From contig JAHJVW010000034.1 in NCBI GenBank assembly GCA_018828585.1, forward strand, positions 1 to 64,000: DNA of 64,000 nucleotides, in the 5' to 3' direction. This document shows positions 17,218-25,761 of the stretch, piece after piece. Each line of letters starts with the position of its first letter. Position 1 is the stretch's first letter. The notes under the pieces are model-generated. The model made no database searches. It was not told the DNA's origin and saw nothing but the letters and a program-made list of their open reading frames with translations. The DNA is from Bacteroidota bacterium (GTDB lineage Bacteria; Bacteroidota; Bacteroidia; Sphingobacteriales; Sphingobacteriaceae). Made by a program: the position numbers and the translations under genes.

Positions 17218-18720
17218 ATGAAACTAAAATTCATCTTAAGTGCAGTAGGTCTAACGCTGCTTTTTCAAGCAAAGGCACAAGTTCCTGAAGCTAAAATTGG
17301 CTCATTTGATCAGTTTGCTGATATTGGGTCTCCTCAAATCAAAGGGAGTGCGAGTTATCAGGAACCTTCACAAACTTATCTTTTAAGTGGTTCAGGAAGT
17401 AATATTTGGTTTAATCAGGATAGCTTTTCTTTCCTCAGCAAAAAAATGAACGGAGATTTTATTTTACAAACTCAAGTTAAGTTTTTAGGCGAAGGACATG
17501 AGCCGCATCGCAAAGCTGGCTTAATGATCAGAAGTTCAAATGCGACCAATTCAGCAGTGATTGCTTGTACCGTTCATGGAGATGGTTTAACATCATTCCA
17601 ATATAGAACAAACGCTGGTGAAAACATGAAAGAGATAAAGCTGGAAATAAAAGCACCAGACATGCTTCAATTAGAAAAGAAAGGAAATACTTATACCATG
17701 TCTGTCGCTCATTTCGGAGAAGTTTATCAGGTTGAAAAGCTGGATAATATTGATTTAGGAGATGAGGTGTTAGCTGGCTTATTCATTTGTGCACATACCA
17801 CTAAATTCTCGGAAGAAGCCGAATTTAGCAATACTCGGATTTTTAAGCCTGCTCCCGAGACTCTGGTACAGTATAAAGCATACCTACCTAGCGCATTAGA
17901 GATAATGGATGTTAAAACTGGCCAACGAGAGGTAATAGCAAGTAATGAAGGTTCTTTTCAAGCACCAAACTGGACACCAGATGGCAAAACCTTAATCTAT
18001 AATGAAAGTGGAAAGCTCTACAATTTCGATTTAAAAAGTAGAACTGCCAGCGTATTAAACACCGATTTTGCCGATAAAAACAATAATGATCATGTGCTCA
18101 CATTTGATGGCACACAAATCGGCATAAGTCATCAGGATGCTAGTAACAATGGGCAGTCAGCAGTATATACGGTGGCTATTACCGGTGGCATACCCAAAAA
18201 AATAACTGAAAAAACACCTTCCTATTTTCATGGATGGTCTCCAGATAATCAATTTCTACTTTACACTGGCGAAAGAAATGGAGATTACGATATCTACAAA
18301 ATCTCTAAAGATGGGGGAAAAGAAACTCAGCTAACAAAAGCAAAAGGATTAGACGATGGACCTGAATATTCTCCCGATGGGAAATACATTTATTTCTGCT
18401 CTACTAGAACAGGGAAAATGCAAATATGGAGGATGGATCCTGACGGAAAAAATCAAACTCAACTTACGTTTGATGAACTTAACAATTGGTTCCCTCACGT
18501 ATCGCCAGATAATAAATGGTTAGTTTTTATTTCATTCTCAAAAGATGTCCCTGCAGACAAACATCCGTTTTATGAAAGGGTATATATCAGGCTGATGCCG
18601 ATTGCTGGTGGAGAACCTAAAGTAATCTCTTACTTATATGGTGGTCAAGGAACCATGAATGTCCCTAGCTGGTCTCCGGACAGTAAGAAAATAGCTTTTG
18701 TAAGCAATGGAATTTATTAA
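17218..18720 (+). CDS. Secreted TolB-like beta-propeller protein with N-terminal jelly-roll
   Basis: 500 residues. After a signal peptide (1-20, ending AKA) comes a concanavalin-like/DUF1349-type jelly-roll (about 25-215, SFLSKKMNGDFILQTQVKF, RKAGLMIR). It is followed by WD40/PD40 propeller repeats, each with a W(T/S)PDxK/Y motif: APNWTPDGKTLIYN, HGWSPDNQFLLYT, PEYSPDGKYIYFCS, PHVSPDNKWLVF, PSWSPDSKKIAFV. Such proteins are usually surface or periplasmic binding proteins. Last gene of the ThuA-reductase unit. No catalytic residues of a peptidase are seen, so DPP-IV activity is unlikely. Confidence 0.85.
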   Translation: MKLKFILSAVGLTLLFQAKAQVPEAKIGSFDQFADIGSPQIKGSASYQEPSQTYLLSGSGSNIWFNQDSFSFLSKKMNGDFILQTQVKFLGEGHEPHRKAGLMIRSSNATNSAVIACTVHGDGLTSFQYRTNAGENMKEIKLEIKAPDMLQLEKKGNTYTMSVAHFGEVYQVEKLDNIDLGDEVLAGLFICAHTTKFSEEAEFSNTRIFKPAPETLVQYKAYLPSALEIMDVKTGQREVIASNEGSFQAPNWTPDGKTLIYNESGKLYNFDLKSRTASVLNTDFADKNNNDHVLTFDGTQIGISHQDASNNGQSAVYTVAITGGIPKKITEKTPSYFHGWSPDNQFLLYTGERNGDYDIYKISKDGGKETQLTKAKGLDDGPEYSPDGKYIYFCSTRTGKMQIWRMDPDGKNQTQLTFDELNNWFPHVSPDNKWLVFISFSKDVPADKHPFYERVYIRLMPIAGGEPKVISYLYGGQGTMNVPSWSPDSKKIAFVSNGIY

Positions 18721-18769
18721 AATGGAATTGGGAATAGATCGCGTTTAAGTAAACAAATCATGCGCTTGC

Positions 18770-18892
18770 ATGAGGGGAATATTTGAATATAAAGAAGTTT
18801 GGTATAACAGAAAAAGAAGGCATTCAACACTTGGATATCTGACGCCTAAAGAGTCTGAAAAAATATTAAATAGTAACAAAACAGCAACTTAG
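18770..18892 (+). pseudogene. IS3-family transposase C-terminal remnant
   Basis: Forty codons end at a TAG and read IFEYKEVWYNRKRRHSTLGY followed by LTPKESEKIL. This is the well-known C-terminal signature of IS3-family OrfB (integrase core end). The upstream part of the transposase and both IS ends are gone. It marks an old insertion beside the sugar operon. Identification is confident because the motif is highly conserved. Confidence 0.85.
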
Positions 18893-19069
18893 TAGAAGCT
18901 AAAGTAATGATTCTCAAAAAAACAATCTGACAATAAAAAACCTCTAGTAAACTATAGCAATTCCAGTTGTTTAGATTAGCTAATTTACAGAGCAAAAAAC
19001 AGTGCCAAATCGTACCGAGGTTTAAGAGGAGAAACTGTGCCGCTATAAGTGCCAATTAGGGACAAAAAG

Positions 19070-19099
19070 GAGCCCTCCAGTAGTTATACTGAAGGGCTC
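19070..19099 (-). terminator. Terminator of tRNA-Phe
   Basis: GAGCCCTCCAGTA (19070-19082) pairs with TACTGAAGGGCTC (19087-19099), 13 bp with one wobble, loop of 4. Reading leftward it is followed by CTTTTTGTCC. It lies just after the 3' end of the minus-strand tRNA. Confidence 0.8.
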
Positions 19100-19105
19100 T
19101 GAGTG

Positions 19106-19178
19106 TGGTGCCTGCTGGGATCGAACCAGCGACACAAGGATTTTCAGTCCTTTGCTCTACCAACTGAGCTAAGGCACC
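19106..19178 (-). tRNA. tRNA-Phe (anticodon GAA)
   Basis: 73 bases fold into a standard cloverleaf. The acceptor starts GGTGCCT and ends AGGCACC plus discriminator A. The D arm contains AGCTCAGTTGGTAGAGC. The anticodon loop CTGAAAA gives GAA, and the T arm contains GGTTCGATCC. The CCA end is not encoded (the DNA continues CA). A near-perfect promoter lies upstream and a hairpin terminator follows. Confidence 0.97.
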
Positions 19179-19213
19179 CTACCATTCCCTCATTTGGTAA
19201 TTGTTAGGGATTG

Positions 19214-19244
19214 CAAATGTAGGCTCTTTTTGTTAAATCACAAA
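19214..19244 (-). promoter_or_regulatory. Promoter of tRNA-Phe
   Basis: The minus strand reads TTTG (19244-19241), 19 bases, then TACATTTG (19221-19214), an exact match to the Bacteroidota TTTG / TAnnTTTG promoter. It lies about 36 bases before the first tRNA base. Confidence 0.8.
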
Positions 19245-19419
19245 TAAATATTTAAAAAAACCAAGGGCCATATGATTAAAAATAGTAAACACCTCATAAT
19301 CATCATAATAGAAAGCCATTTTCCATTAAAATCATTCTAAATAAAAATAGAATGCATGCATAGTAAATTTATTCCCTCCACTTTCATTATCTTAGCTTTT
19401 AAAACCAATTAATTGATAA

Positions 19420-20718
19420 ATGATAGCGCAAATCATCTTTCTAATCATCTTTCTAGCCGCCTCTATCCTATTCACCATTCAGGTGCGCAAAATTATCCGC
19501 AATATCAATTTAGGTAAAGACATCAACCGCTCTGATCATACCACCGAGCGTTGGAAAGTGATGGCAAAAGTAGCCCTAGGGCAAACCAAAATGGTACGCC
19601 GCCCTATTGCAGGCATCATGCATATTTTTGTTTATCTAGGCTTTATCATCATTAATTTAGAAGTATTAGAAATTATTATAGATGGCTTGTTCGGCACACA
19701 CCGTATCTTCTCCTTCTTAGGGAGTTTTTATAACTTCCTGATAGGCTCATTCGAAATCCTAGCGCTCTTAGTTTTAGTGGGAGTCATTGTTTTCTTAGCC
19801 CGCAGATTAATTTTAGGCTTAAAAAGATTCTCTGGTGTAGAGATGAAGGCTTGGCCCAAAGCCGATGCCCTATACATTTTAATCATTGAAGTATTGTTAA
19901 TGAGTGCATTCCTCACCATGAATGCCGCAGATTACAAATTACAATTAGCCGGATACGGACATTACATCCTAGCAGGAAGCTTTCCGATATCTCAATTCTT
20001 AACTGGTTTATTACCCAACAGTCCCGAAGCATTAGAATGGATAGAAAGAGCTTGCTGGTGGTTTCACATTGTGGGTATATTGGCATTTTTAAATTACCTG
20101 CCCATATCTAAGCACTTCCACATCATACTAGCATTTCCAAATACCTGGTATAGCAACCTCCATAAAAAAGGAAAATTCACCAATATGGAAACGGTAACAA
20201 ACGAAGTGAAAGCCATGCTCGATCCATCATTTACACCTCCACCTGCCGATGCGATCGGTCGCTTTGGAGCTAAAGATGTGCAAGATTTGAATTGGGTACA
20301 ATTGATGAATGCGTACACCTGTACCGAGTGTGGCCGTTGTACGGATGTTTGCCCAGCCAATCAAACAGGTAAGCTGCTTTCTCCTCGTAAAATCATGATG
20401 GATACCCGAGACCGTTTAGAAGAAGTGGGTAATCATAAGGCTAAAAACGGAAAAGATGACGACGATGGCAAGTCACTATTAGATGACTATATCAGCCGCG
20501 AAGAAATATGGGCTTGTACCACTTGTAACGCTTGTACAGAAGCTTGTCCAGTAAACATCGATCCACTTTCCATCATCGTCGATTTACGTCGCTATGCCGT
20601 GATGGAGGAATCAAACGTAGCCGGAAGTTTAAATGCCATGTTCTCCAACGTCGAAAATAATGGCGCTCCGTGGAAATATTCACCCGCCGACAGGTTAAAT
20701 TGGGCAACTAAAGATTAA
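19420..20718 (+). CDS. Membrane-bound [4Fe-4S] oxidoreductase (HdrC-like)
   Basis: 432 residues. About five membrane helices fill residues 1-240 (around 2-22, 66-90, 112-132, 150-170, 212-240), a cytochrome-b/NarI-like anchor. The soluble tail has two ferredoxin motifs: Cys301, 304, 307, 311 (CTECGRCTDVCP) and Cys366, 369, 372, 376 (CTTCNACTEACP). This is the architecture of HdrC-like electron carriers paired with CCG-domain partners. The next gene encodes such a partner. Together they may move electrons from a soluble donor such as ETF to the quinone pool; this is inferred. Confidence 0.9.
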   Translation: MIAQIIFLIIFLAASILFTIQVRKIIRNINLGKDINRSDHTTERWKVMAKVALGQTKMVRRPIAGIMHIFVYLGFIIINLEVLEIIIDGLFGTHRIFSFLGSFYNFLIGSFEILALLVLVGVIVFLARRLILGLKRFSGVEMKAWPKADALYILIIEVLLMSAFLTMNAADYKLQLAGYGHYILAGSFPISQFLTGLLPNSPEALEWIERACWWFHIVGILAFLNYLPISKHFHIILAFPNTWYSNLHKKGKFTNMETVTNEVKAMLDPSFTPPPADAIGRFGAKDVQDLNWVQLMNAYTCTECGRCTDVCPANQTGKLLSPRKIMMDTRDRLEEVGNHKAKNGKDDDDGKSLLDDYISREEIWACTTCNACTEACPVNIDPLSIIVDLRRYAVMEESNVAGSLNAMFSNVENNGAPWKYSPADRLNWATKD

Positions 20719-20795
20719 GATAAGGGCGTTCGGGCGGGCTTTACACTATATCTTTTTTGTGATCCTGAGCGGAGTCGAAGGGCGCACAAAAAAGG
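20719..20795. repeat. Intergenic REP-like repeat (two modules)
   Basis: GGGCGTTCGGGCGGGC with TATATCTTTTTT (about 20724-20758) is followed by CCTGAGCGGAGTCGAAGG (20764-20781). TTTTTTGTG and CACAAAAAA flank the second module as inverted arms. Both modules look like dispersed repeats familiar from Bacteroidota intergenic DNA. A related GTTCAGACGGGC...TATCTTTT stretch flanks the IS at about 52024-52050. Copy number cannot be seen in this window. Confidence 0.6.
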
Positions 20796-20900
20796 ATGTC
20801 GTTTCAATCCCTAACGCAAAAAACTAAAAACTCACCACTCGAAACTCATAACTATCAAACTGACAACTAACTACTAACAAACGAACCAACGAACAAACAA

Positions 20901-21692
20901 ATGACTGAACAAATAAAAATACCCACCATGGCAGAGATGATGGCTGCCGGAGAAAAACCAGAAATCCTATTTTGGGTAGGTTGTGCGGGTAGTTATGATG
21001 AAAGAGCGCAACGCATCACCAGAGCTTTCGCTAAAATCTTAACCCATGTAGGGATTAAGTTCGCCGTTTTAGGAACCGAAGAAAGCTGTACCGGTGACCC
21101 CGCAAAAAGAGCTGGAAATGAATTTCTCTTTCAAATGCAAGCCATGATGAACATTCAGGTTTTAGATGGCTACCAAGTTAAAAAAATAGTTACCGCTTGC
21201 CCACACTGCTTCAACACCCTAAAAAATGAATATCCCCAGCTAGGCGGTAATTACGAGGTCATTCATCATACCCAACTCATTCAAGATTTAATCACTCAAG
21301 GAAAGTTAAAAGCCGAAGGTGGCGATTTTAAAGGCAAGAAAATCACTTTTCACGATCCTTGTTATCTTGGTCGAGGAAATGGAGTTTACGAAGCGCCAAG
21401 AGCAGCGCTAGAGATTTTAGATGCCGATTTGGTAGAAATGAAAAGATGTAAGTCTAATGGTTTATGTTGCGGTGCAGGCGGCGCTCAAATGTTCAAAGAA
21501 CCAGAAAAAGGAAAAAAAGACATCAACATAGAAAGAATGGAAGATGTTTTAGCATCAAAAGCCGAAATTGTAGCGGTTGGCTGTCCATTTTGTATGACCA
21601 TGATGAATGACGGCGTTAAAAATTTTAATAAAGAAAATGAAATTGAAGTTTTAGATATTGCAGAAATATCAGCAAGAGTAAACGGACTTTAA
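20901..21692 (+). CDS. (Fe-S)-binding protein with two CCG domains (HdrB-like)
   Basis: 263 residues. Domain one has Cys28, Cys63, Cys100 and Cys103 (VTACPHCFN). Domain two has Cys154 (HDPCYLGRG), Cys189-Cys190 (GLCCGAGG), Cys228 and Cys231 (VGCPFCM). These CCG domains bind noncubane or cubane [4Fe-4S] clusters in heterodisulfide reductase HdrB, glycolate oxidase GlcF and lactate utilisation LldE. Partner of the membrane HdrC-like protein 182 bases upstream. The leader between them carries a repeat and an unusual A/C-rich tract. Electron donor and acceptor unknown. Confidence 0.9.
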   Translation: MTEQIKIPTMAEMMAAGEKPEILFWVGCAGSYDERAQRITRAFAKILTHVGIKFAVLGTEESCTGDPAKRAGNEFLFQMQAMMNIQVLDGYQVKKIVTACPHCFNTLKNEYPQLGGNYEVIHHTQLIQDLITQGKLKAEGGDFKGKKITFHDPCYLGRGNGVYEAPRAALEILDADLVEMKRCKSNGLCCGAGGAQMFKEPEKGKKDINIERMEDVLASKAEIVAVGCPFCMTMMNDGVKNFNKENEIEVLDIAEISARVNGL

Positions 21693-21736
21693 GTCTATCT
21701 CCAAATCAATTTAAGAATTGTACTTTTAACGCATTC

Positions 21737-22387
21737 ATGATCAATATTGTAATAGCCGATGATCACACCTTATTTGCAAAAGGCTTAGCAAGTATCCTTT
21801 CAGAAGAGCAAGATTTTAACATTAAAGGGATTTTTAATGATGGCAGATCTATGATTGATTTTGTAAAGAATCAGGAAGTAGACATCGCCATAATAGATTT
21901 AAATATGCCTCGATTCGATGGAAGAGACACGCTAGCTAATCTAAACGAATTAGAAGATTTTAATCTTAAAAGAATCATTGTTTCTATGTATGCCGAAGAA
22001 ACGTTGCTTAATGATTGTTATGATTTAGGGATAGACGCGTATGTTTTGAAAGATACCGAGCCAGACATTTTAAAAAATATTATTAGAGAGGTTTATGAGG
22101 GGGAATACATTATAAATGATAATCAGATTTCAAAACCGAAAAAAGGAAACTATTTTAGAGACGATTTTATAAGCAAGTACAGACTTTCAAAAAGAGAGAT
22201 TGAGATCATTAATTTAATTGTAGAGGGGCACTCAAACGTAAAAATTGCCGAAATGCTTTTTCTATCTTCCTTTACAATAGACACCCATCGAAAAAATAGC
22301 CTTAGAAAACTCGGTCTGAAAAATATTGCAGAGTTGATCAAATTCGCCATCGAACAAAATGTGAAAAACCAGAAAGGTACGCTTTAA
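21737..22387 (+). CDS. NarL/LuxR-type response regulator (orphan)
   Basis: 216 residues. The receiver domain (1-120) has the acidic pair Asp8-Asp9, phospho-acceptor Asp54 (AIIDLNMP) and the switch lysine in VLKDTEP. The C-terminal LuxR helix-turn-helix reads LSKREIEIINLIVEGHSNVK with AEMLFLSSFTIDTHRKN. No histidine kinase is near, so the partner is elsewhere. It lies 44 bases after the Fe-S protein in the same direction. Target genes unknown. Confidence 0.94.
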   Translation: MINIVIADDHTLFAKGLASILSEEQDFNIKGIFNDGRSMIDFVKNQEVDIAIIDLNMPRFDGRDTLANLNELEDFNLKRIIVSMYAEETLLNDCYDLGIDAYVLKDTEPDILKNIIREVYEGEYIINDNQISKPKKGNYFRDDFISKYRLSKREIEIINLIVEGHSNVKIAEMLFLSSFTIDTHRKNSLRKLGLKNIAELIKFAIEQNVKNQKGTL

Positions 22388-22715
22388 AAAATCCGAAATA
22401 TTTCCTTCAAATTTAAGGTGTGCCAATATCTTGATTAAGCAACCTCTTTTCGACTCCTAATATTAAATTTACTGCTTATTAATCTATTATCAAATCAGAA
22501 ATAGGTAATAACATCCTTGCATTCAAACTGGGATGTTTAGATTCCTCCACGCTAACTCTTTTTGGTAAAGTAGGTCAAGATGATAACCAGAAGCTAAGCC
22601 GTACGGTATTCGTTCGTAAAACCGCAAATAAAATCAACAAATAGATTATATTTTTATTTTTGCTCCTACTCTTTCAACGTGACTAAGTCAAAAATATAGC
22701 TTTCATAAAAAATAC
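22388..22715. other. Intergenic region with a possible decayed gene end
   Basis: About 330 bases. The frame 22483-22644 is open for 54 codons without an ATG and ends with KLSRTVFVRKTANKINK and a TAG. The amino-acid mix looks protein-like, but the family was not recognised; it may be the tail of a lost gene. The rest is AT-rich, with no clear promoter match. Confidence 0.35.
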
Positions 22716-23180
22716 CTATTTGTAGGTATTTACGAACATCTGTTTCAGGTTCATTAAATTAGTTCTTAAATCCATCATTTGATCCATGGGGATATTTTTC
22801 ATAGGAATCTTCATTTCTTTTTCCATTTCATCTATATCCCCGCCTTTTGCTCCATAGGTCTGAAAAATGATAGATGAATCTTCACATTTAAACACCAACA
22901 AACAGGCATTCTCCGAACCTAAAAAGTCAACATCTTTAAATTTATCTAATCTAAAACTATAATATTCAACAGATTTATCTGATTTTTCTCTCTTATACCT
23001 GATGAAGCCTTCTTTAGTTATTTCTAATTTACTATTTCGATGACCTAATAACTCTTCAGCATTAAATTTATGATGGAGCTCCAAAATATTCTTTCTGGAG
23101 TCTTCAAAGCTTAATATTCCGTTAATAAATAAACTAAGAATATATATAGAAATGAAATTTTTGATATTAAGGAGATTCAT
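22716..23180 (-). CDS. Hypothetical protein with N-terminal signal or membrane segment
   Basis: 154 residues from the ATG at 23180 (a GTG codon just before it is also possible). The first 26 residues are hydrophobic (FISIYILSLFINGILS), suggesting export. The rest is a soluble domain with GFIRYKREKSDKSVEYYSFRLDK, CLLVFKCEDSSIIFQTYG and a methionine-rich end, MKNIPMDQMMDLRTNLMNLKQMF. No family recognised. Single gene, divergent from the following one; its composition matches its neighbours. Confidence 0.6.
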   Translation of the reverse strand: MNLLNIKNFISIYILSLFINGILSFEDSRKNILELHHKFNAEELLGHRNSKLEITKEGFIRYKREKSDKSVEYYSFRLDKFKDVDFLGSENACLLVFKCEDSSIIFQTYGAKGGDIDEMEKEMKIPMKNIPMDQMMDLRTNLMNLKQMFVNTYK

Positions 23181-23339
23181 CACTTAAATTTAAGCTCCGA
23201 AATAATCATCTTATTAAATATTTTTCAACTTATTAACGTCTTTAAATAATTTCATTCATCTAAACACAGTTATTTATACAGTAAATAAGATTTACATTTT
23301 TTAGATAAGCCATTTTATAAAATTGACTAATTTTGAATC

Positions 23340-23822
23340 ATGATGAATCATCAATCCAGAGTTTGGGTCTATCAATCAAACAGAGTTTTAAGTGCTGAAG
23401 AAACTGAAACAATCAATAATGCTTTAATAAATTTTACTAAAAGTTGGACAGCGCACAACCAACAACTAAAAGCTGCTTTTGAAATTAAGTATCATCGCTT
23501 TTTGGTTTTAATTGTTGATGAAACCCAAGCTGGAGCTAGCGGTTGCTCAATTGATAAATCTGTTCATCTGATGAAGGAATTGGAACAACAGTTTCATATT
23601 GATCTATTTGATAGATTTAACATCGCCTATAAGTTAGATGAGGAGGTTAAATCAGCCCCTAAAGAGGCTTTTGAAGAATTAATTAAAGCAGGAGCAATCG
23701 ATTCTAATACAATTGTTTTTAATAATTTGGTTCCTGATTATGGTCAGTATCTAGAAAAATGGGAAGTTCCTTTTAAAGATAGTTGGCATGCAAAGGTTTT
23801 TAAATTAGAAAGCGTTCTTTAA
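23340..23822 (+). CDS. Conserved hypothetical protein (Bacteroidota family sometimes labelled ABC transporter ATPase)
   Basis: 160 residues with no Walker motifs, so the common label for look-alikes is unsupported. The N-terminus VWVYQSNRVLSAEETETINNAL and the middle LIVDETQAGASGCSIDKSVHLM are the conserved parts I recall in this Bacteroidota family. No signal peptide. A minus-10-like TAATTTTG (23328-23335) ends 4 bases before the ATG, which would give an almost leaderless mRNA. The 3' end overlaps the convergent mtgA by 18 bases. Function unknown. Confidence 0.7.
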   Translation: MMNHQSRVWVYQSNRVLSAEETETINNALINFTKSWTAHNQQLKAAFEIKYHRFLVLIVDETQAGASGCSIDKSVHLMKELEQQFHIDLFDRFNIAYKLDEEVKSAPKEAFEELIKAGAIDSNTIVFNNLVPDYGQYLEKWEVPFKDSWHAKVFKLESVL

Positions 23823-24536
23823 AACTCCTAGTCTCTCTAAATTTGCGATATTTCTTAAAATAAGATATTGCCGATGGTAAATATAAGCTGTTGGATGAGC
23901 TGGAGACCATTTTAATGGATTTGGTAATACAGCAATCAAAAGCGCCGCCTGCCCTTTTGACAAGTTATCTGCTGATTTCCCATAATAGGTTTGACAAGCT
24001 TGTTCGGCACCATAAATTCCATCTCCCATCTCTATCATATTAAGATATACTTCTAAAATTCTTTTTTTACTCCAAAAAAGCTCAATTAAAAAGGTGAAAT
24101 AAGCCTCAAAACCCTTCCTAATGTAAGAACGTCCTGACCATAGAAAAACATTCTTTGCTGTTTGTTGACTTATGGTACTCCCTCCTCTCATCTTCTTACC
24201 TTGCTTGTTCTTATCATAAGCTTTCTCTATGGCCTCAAAATCAAAACCATGATGACTGATAAACCTTGCGTCTTCTCCAGCAATAGCCGCTTTCTTTAAA
24301 TTCAAAGAAAGCTCATCAAAATTTTTCCATTTTTTATCAATCTTCCAGTCTTTACCCTCAAACTTTCGTTCAAATCCACGTTCGACCATTAAATAAGTAA
24401 TAGGTGGATTAATAAATTTATACAATAGAACCCAAAAAATACTGATGGCAAAAAACCAAAGCATCGCTTTCAAAAACAGCCTGCTTAACTTTTTTAAATT
24501 AAATTTTGATCTATTGGTTTTTGTTTTATTGGGCAT
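23805..24536 (-). CDS. mtgA: Monofunctional biosynthetic peptidoglycan transglycosylase
   Basis: 243 residues. A basic N-terminus with one membrane anchor (about 22-42) is followed by a GT51 domain. Conserved motifs are AGEDARFISHHGFD (catalytic Glu88), RGGSTISQQTAKNVFLW, and RILEVYLNMIEMGDGIYGAEQA. It polymerises lipid II into glycan strands at the outer face of the inner membrane. No transpeptidase domain is present, as expected for MtgA. It stands 69 bases after rplI, separated by that operon's terminator, and converges on the conserved hypothetical gene. Confidence 0.94.
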   Translation of the reverse strand: MPNKTKTNRSKFNLKKLSRLFLKAMLWFFAISIFWVLLYKFINPPITYLMVERGFERKFEGKDWKIDKKWKNFDELSLNLKKAAIAGEDARFISHHGFDFEAIEKAYDKNKQGKKMRGGSTISQQTAKNVFLWSGRSYIRKGFEAYFTFLIELFWSKKRILEVYLNMIEMGDGIYGAEQACQTYYGKSADNLSKGQAALLIAVLPNPLKWSPAHPTAYIYHRQYLILRNIANLERLGVLKNAF

Positions 24537-24553
24537 AAAGCTCTAAAATAAAA

Positions 24554-24582
24554 AATGCTTCCTGAATAATTCAGAAAGCATT
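24554..24582 (-). terminator. Terminator of the rpsF-rpsR-rplI operon
   Basis: AATGCTTCCTGAA and TTCAGAAAGCATT form a 13-bp stem with one mismatch and a short loop, 23 bases after the rplI stop. Confidence 0.7.
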
Positions 24583-24605
24583 CAAATAAATTTTAATAGG
24601 GTTAC

Positions 24606-25049
24606 TTATTCAGCAACTACATTAAAAGGAACTTTCACTTTAACTTCTTTATGTAAATTTAAGTTAGCGATATAATCTCCAACAAATTTTACATCAGTTT
24701 CGAAAGTAATTCTTCTCCTATCTACATCAAAGCCTAATTTCTTTAATGCATCAGCTACTTGAATAGTATTCACTGCACCAAATATTTTTCCGCTTTCACC
24801 AGCTTTTGCACCTATAGAAAGCGTAACACCTTCTAATTTAACTGCAATTGCATCTGCATCTTTCTTAATTTTATCTTGTTTAAACTGAGCTTGTTTAATA
24901 TTCTCAGCTAAAACTTTTCTTGCCGACTCGGTAGCTAAAATAGCTTGACCTTGAGGAATCAAATAATTACGGCCATAACCCGGCTTCACAGAAACGACAT
25001 CGTCTTTCTCGCCTAGGTTCTTTACATCTTGTTTTAATATTACTTCCAT
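24606..25049 (-). CDS. rplI: 50S ribosomal protein L9
   Basis: 147 residues, normal length. The N-terminal domain starts MEVILKQDVKNLGEKDDVVSV, with GYGRNYLIPQGQA in the rRNA-binding region. A long connecting helix leads to the C-terminal domain ending VKVPFNVVAE. L9 binds 23S rRNA near L1 and helps hold reading frame. Third gene of rpsF-rpsR-rplI, 11 bases after rpsR; a terminator follows. Confidence 0.97.
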   Translation of the reverse strand: MEVILKQDVKNLGEKDDVVSVKPGYGRNYLIPQGQAILATESARKVLAENIKQAQFKQDKIKKDADAIAVKLEGVTLSIGAKAGESGKIFGAVNTIQVADALKKLGFDVDRRRITFETDVKFVGDYIANLNLHKEVKVKVPFNVVAE

Positions 25050-25060
25050 GTTAGCCTCCC

Positions 25061-25324
25061 TTATTTTAAACCATCAGTTACGAATGGCAATATACCAATA
25101 TGACGAGCTCTCTTTACCGCTTGAGCTACTTTACGCTGATATTTCAAAGAAGTACCTGTCAATCTTCTTGGTAAAATTTTACCCTGATCGTTAATGAACT
25201 TTAAAAGGAAATTTCCGTCTTTGTAATCAATATACTTAATTCCGTTCTTTTTGAAACGGCAATATTTCTTTCTGTTATCCTCCACCTTGGGAGCAGTCAC
25301 ATACTGGATTTTGTCTTGTGCCAT
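25061..25324 (-). CDS. rpsR: 30S ribosomal protein S18
   Basis: 87 residues, slightly longer than the 75 of E. coli because of an N-terminal stretch. The core has [22 protein letters not shown] and [33 protein letters not shown]18 binds with S6 in the 30S platform. Its ATG overlaps the rpsF stop by one base, so it is translationally coupled. Confidence 0.97.
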   Translation of the reverse strand: MAQDKIQYVTAPKVEDNRKKYCRFKKNGIKYIDYKDGNFLLKFINDQGKILPRRLTGTSLKYQRKVAQAVKRARHIGILPFVTDGLK

Positions 25325-25686
25325 TAGTTTGCTACCTCCGCTTTGTCTTTTTTCTTGTTAAAAGCACCGCCACGTTTCTTATCGTTATACGCAACAGCAT
25401 GCTTATTTAAACTAATTGTTAAAAATCGCATTACACGCTCATCTCGCTTTAACTCGATTTCTAATTTGCCGATAACCTCTCCTGAGCATTTGTATTCAGT
25501 CAAGTGATAGTATCCAGTTGATTTTTTTTCAATTAGATACGCCAGTTTTTTCAAACCCCAATTGTCTTCCATAACAATTTCGGCTCCGTTATCAGTAAGT
25601 ACTTTAGAGAATTTTGCAATTACTTCTTTAGCAACTTCTTCTGATAACAATGGGGTAAGAATGATAGTGGTTTCGTATTGATTCAT
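25324..25686 (-). CDS. rpsF: 30S ribosomal protein S6
   Basis: 120 residues. [16 protein letters not shown] opens the ferredoxin-like fold, with [20 protein letters not shown] and a basic tail [15 protein letters not shown]. First gene of the operon, with a clear promoter at 25730-25761. No ssb gene lies between rpsF and rpsR, unlike in many bacteria. Confidence 0.97.
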   Translation of the reverse strand: MNQYETTIILTPLLSEEVAKEVIAKFSKVLTDNGAEIVMEDNWGLKKLAYLIEKKSTGYYHLTEYKCSGEVIGKLEIELKRDERVMRFLTISLNKHAVAYNDKKRGGAFNKKKDKAEVAN

Positions 25687-25729
25687 TTCTTACAATATTG
25701 TTTTTAAGTTTCCGCTTTTTGCGGGACTG

Positions 25730-25761
25730 CAAAAGTAGAGATTATTAAATTGAAAAACAAT
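25730..25761 (-). promoter_or_regulatory. Promoter of rpsF-rpsR-rplI
   Basis: The minus strand has ATTG (25761-25758), 20 bases, then TACTTTTG (25737-25730), an exact TAnnTTTG. The surrounding GGGACTGCAAAAGTA on the plus strand is almost identical to that of the rpsL promoter, so ribosomal promoters here share an extended core. Confidence 0.8.

Larger units (their letters stand above)
18721..19105. other. Intergenic region between the TolB-like gene and tRNA-Phe
   Basis: About 385 bases. 18770-18892 is an IS3 transposase remnant and 19070-19099 the tRNA terminator. In between (18893-19069) no promising open frame or repeat was found. Confidence 0.6.

Noticed and set aside
23340-23822. ABC transporter ATPase label for the conserved hypothetical protein.
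   Set aside because: No Walker A, signature or Walker B motif can be found in the 160 residues.
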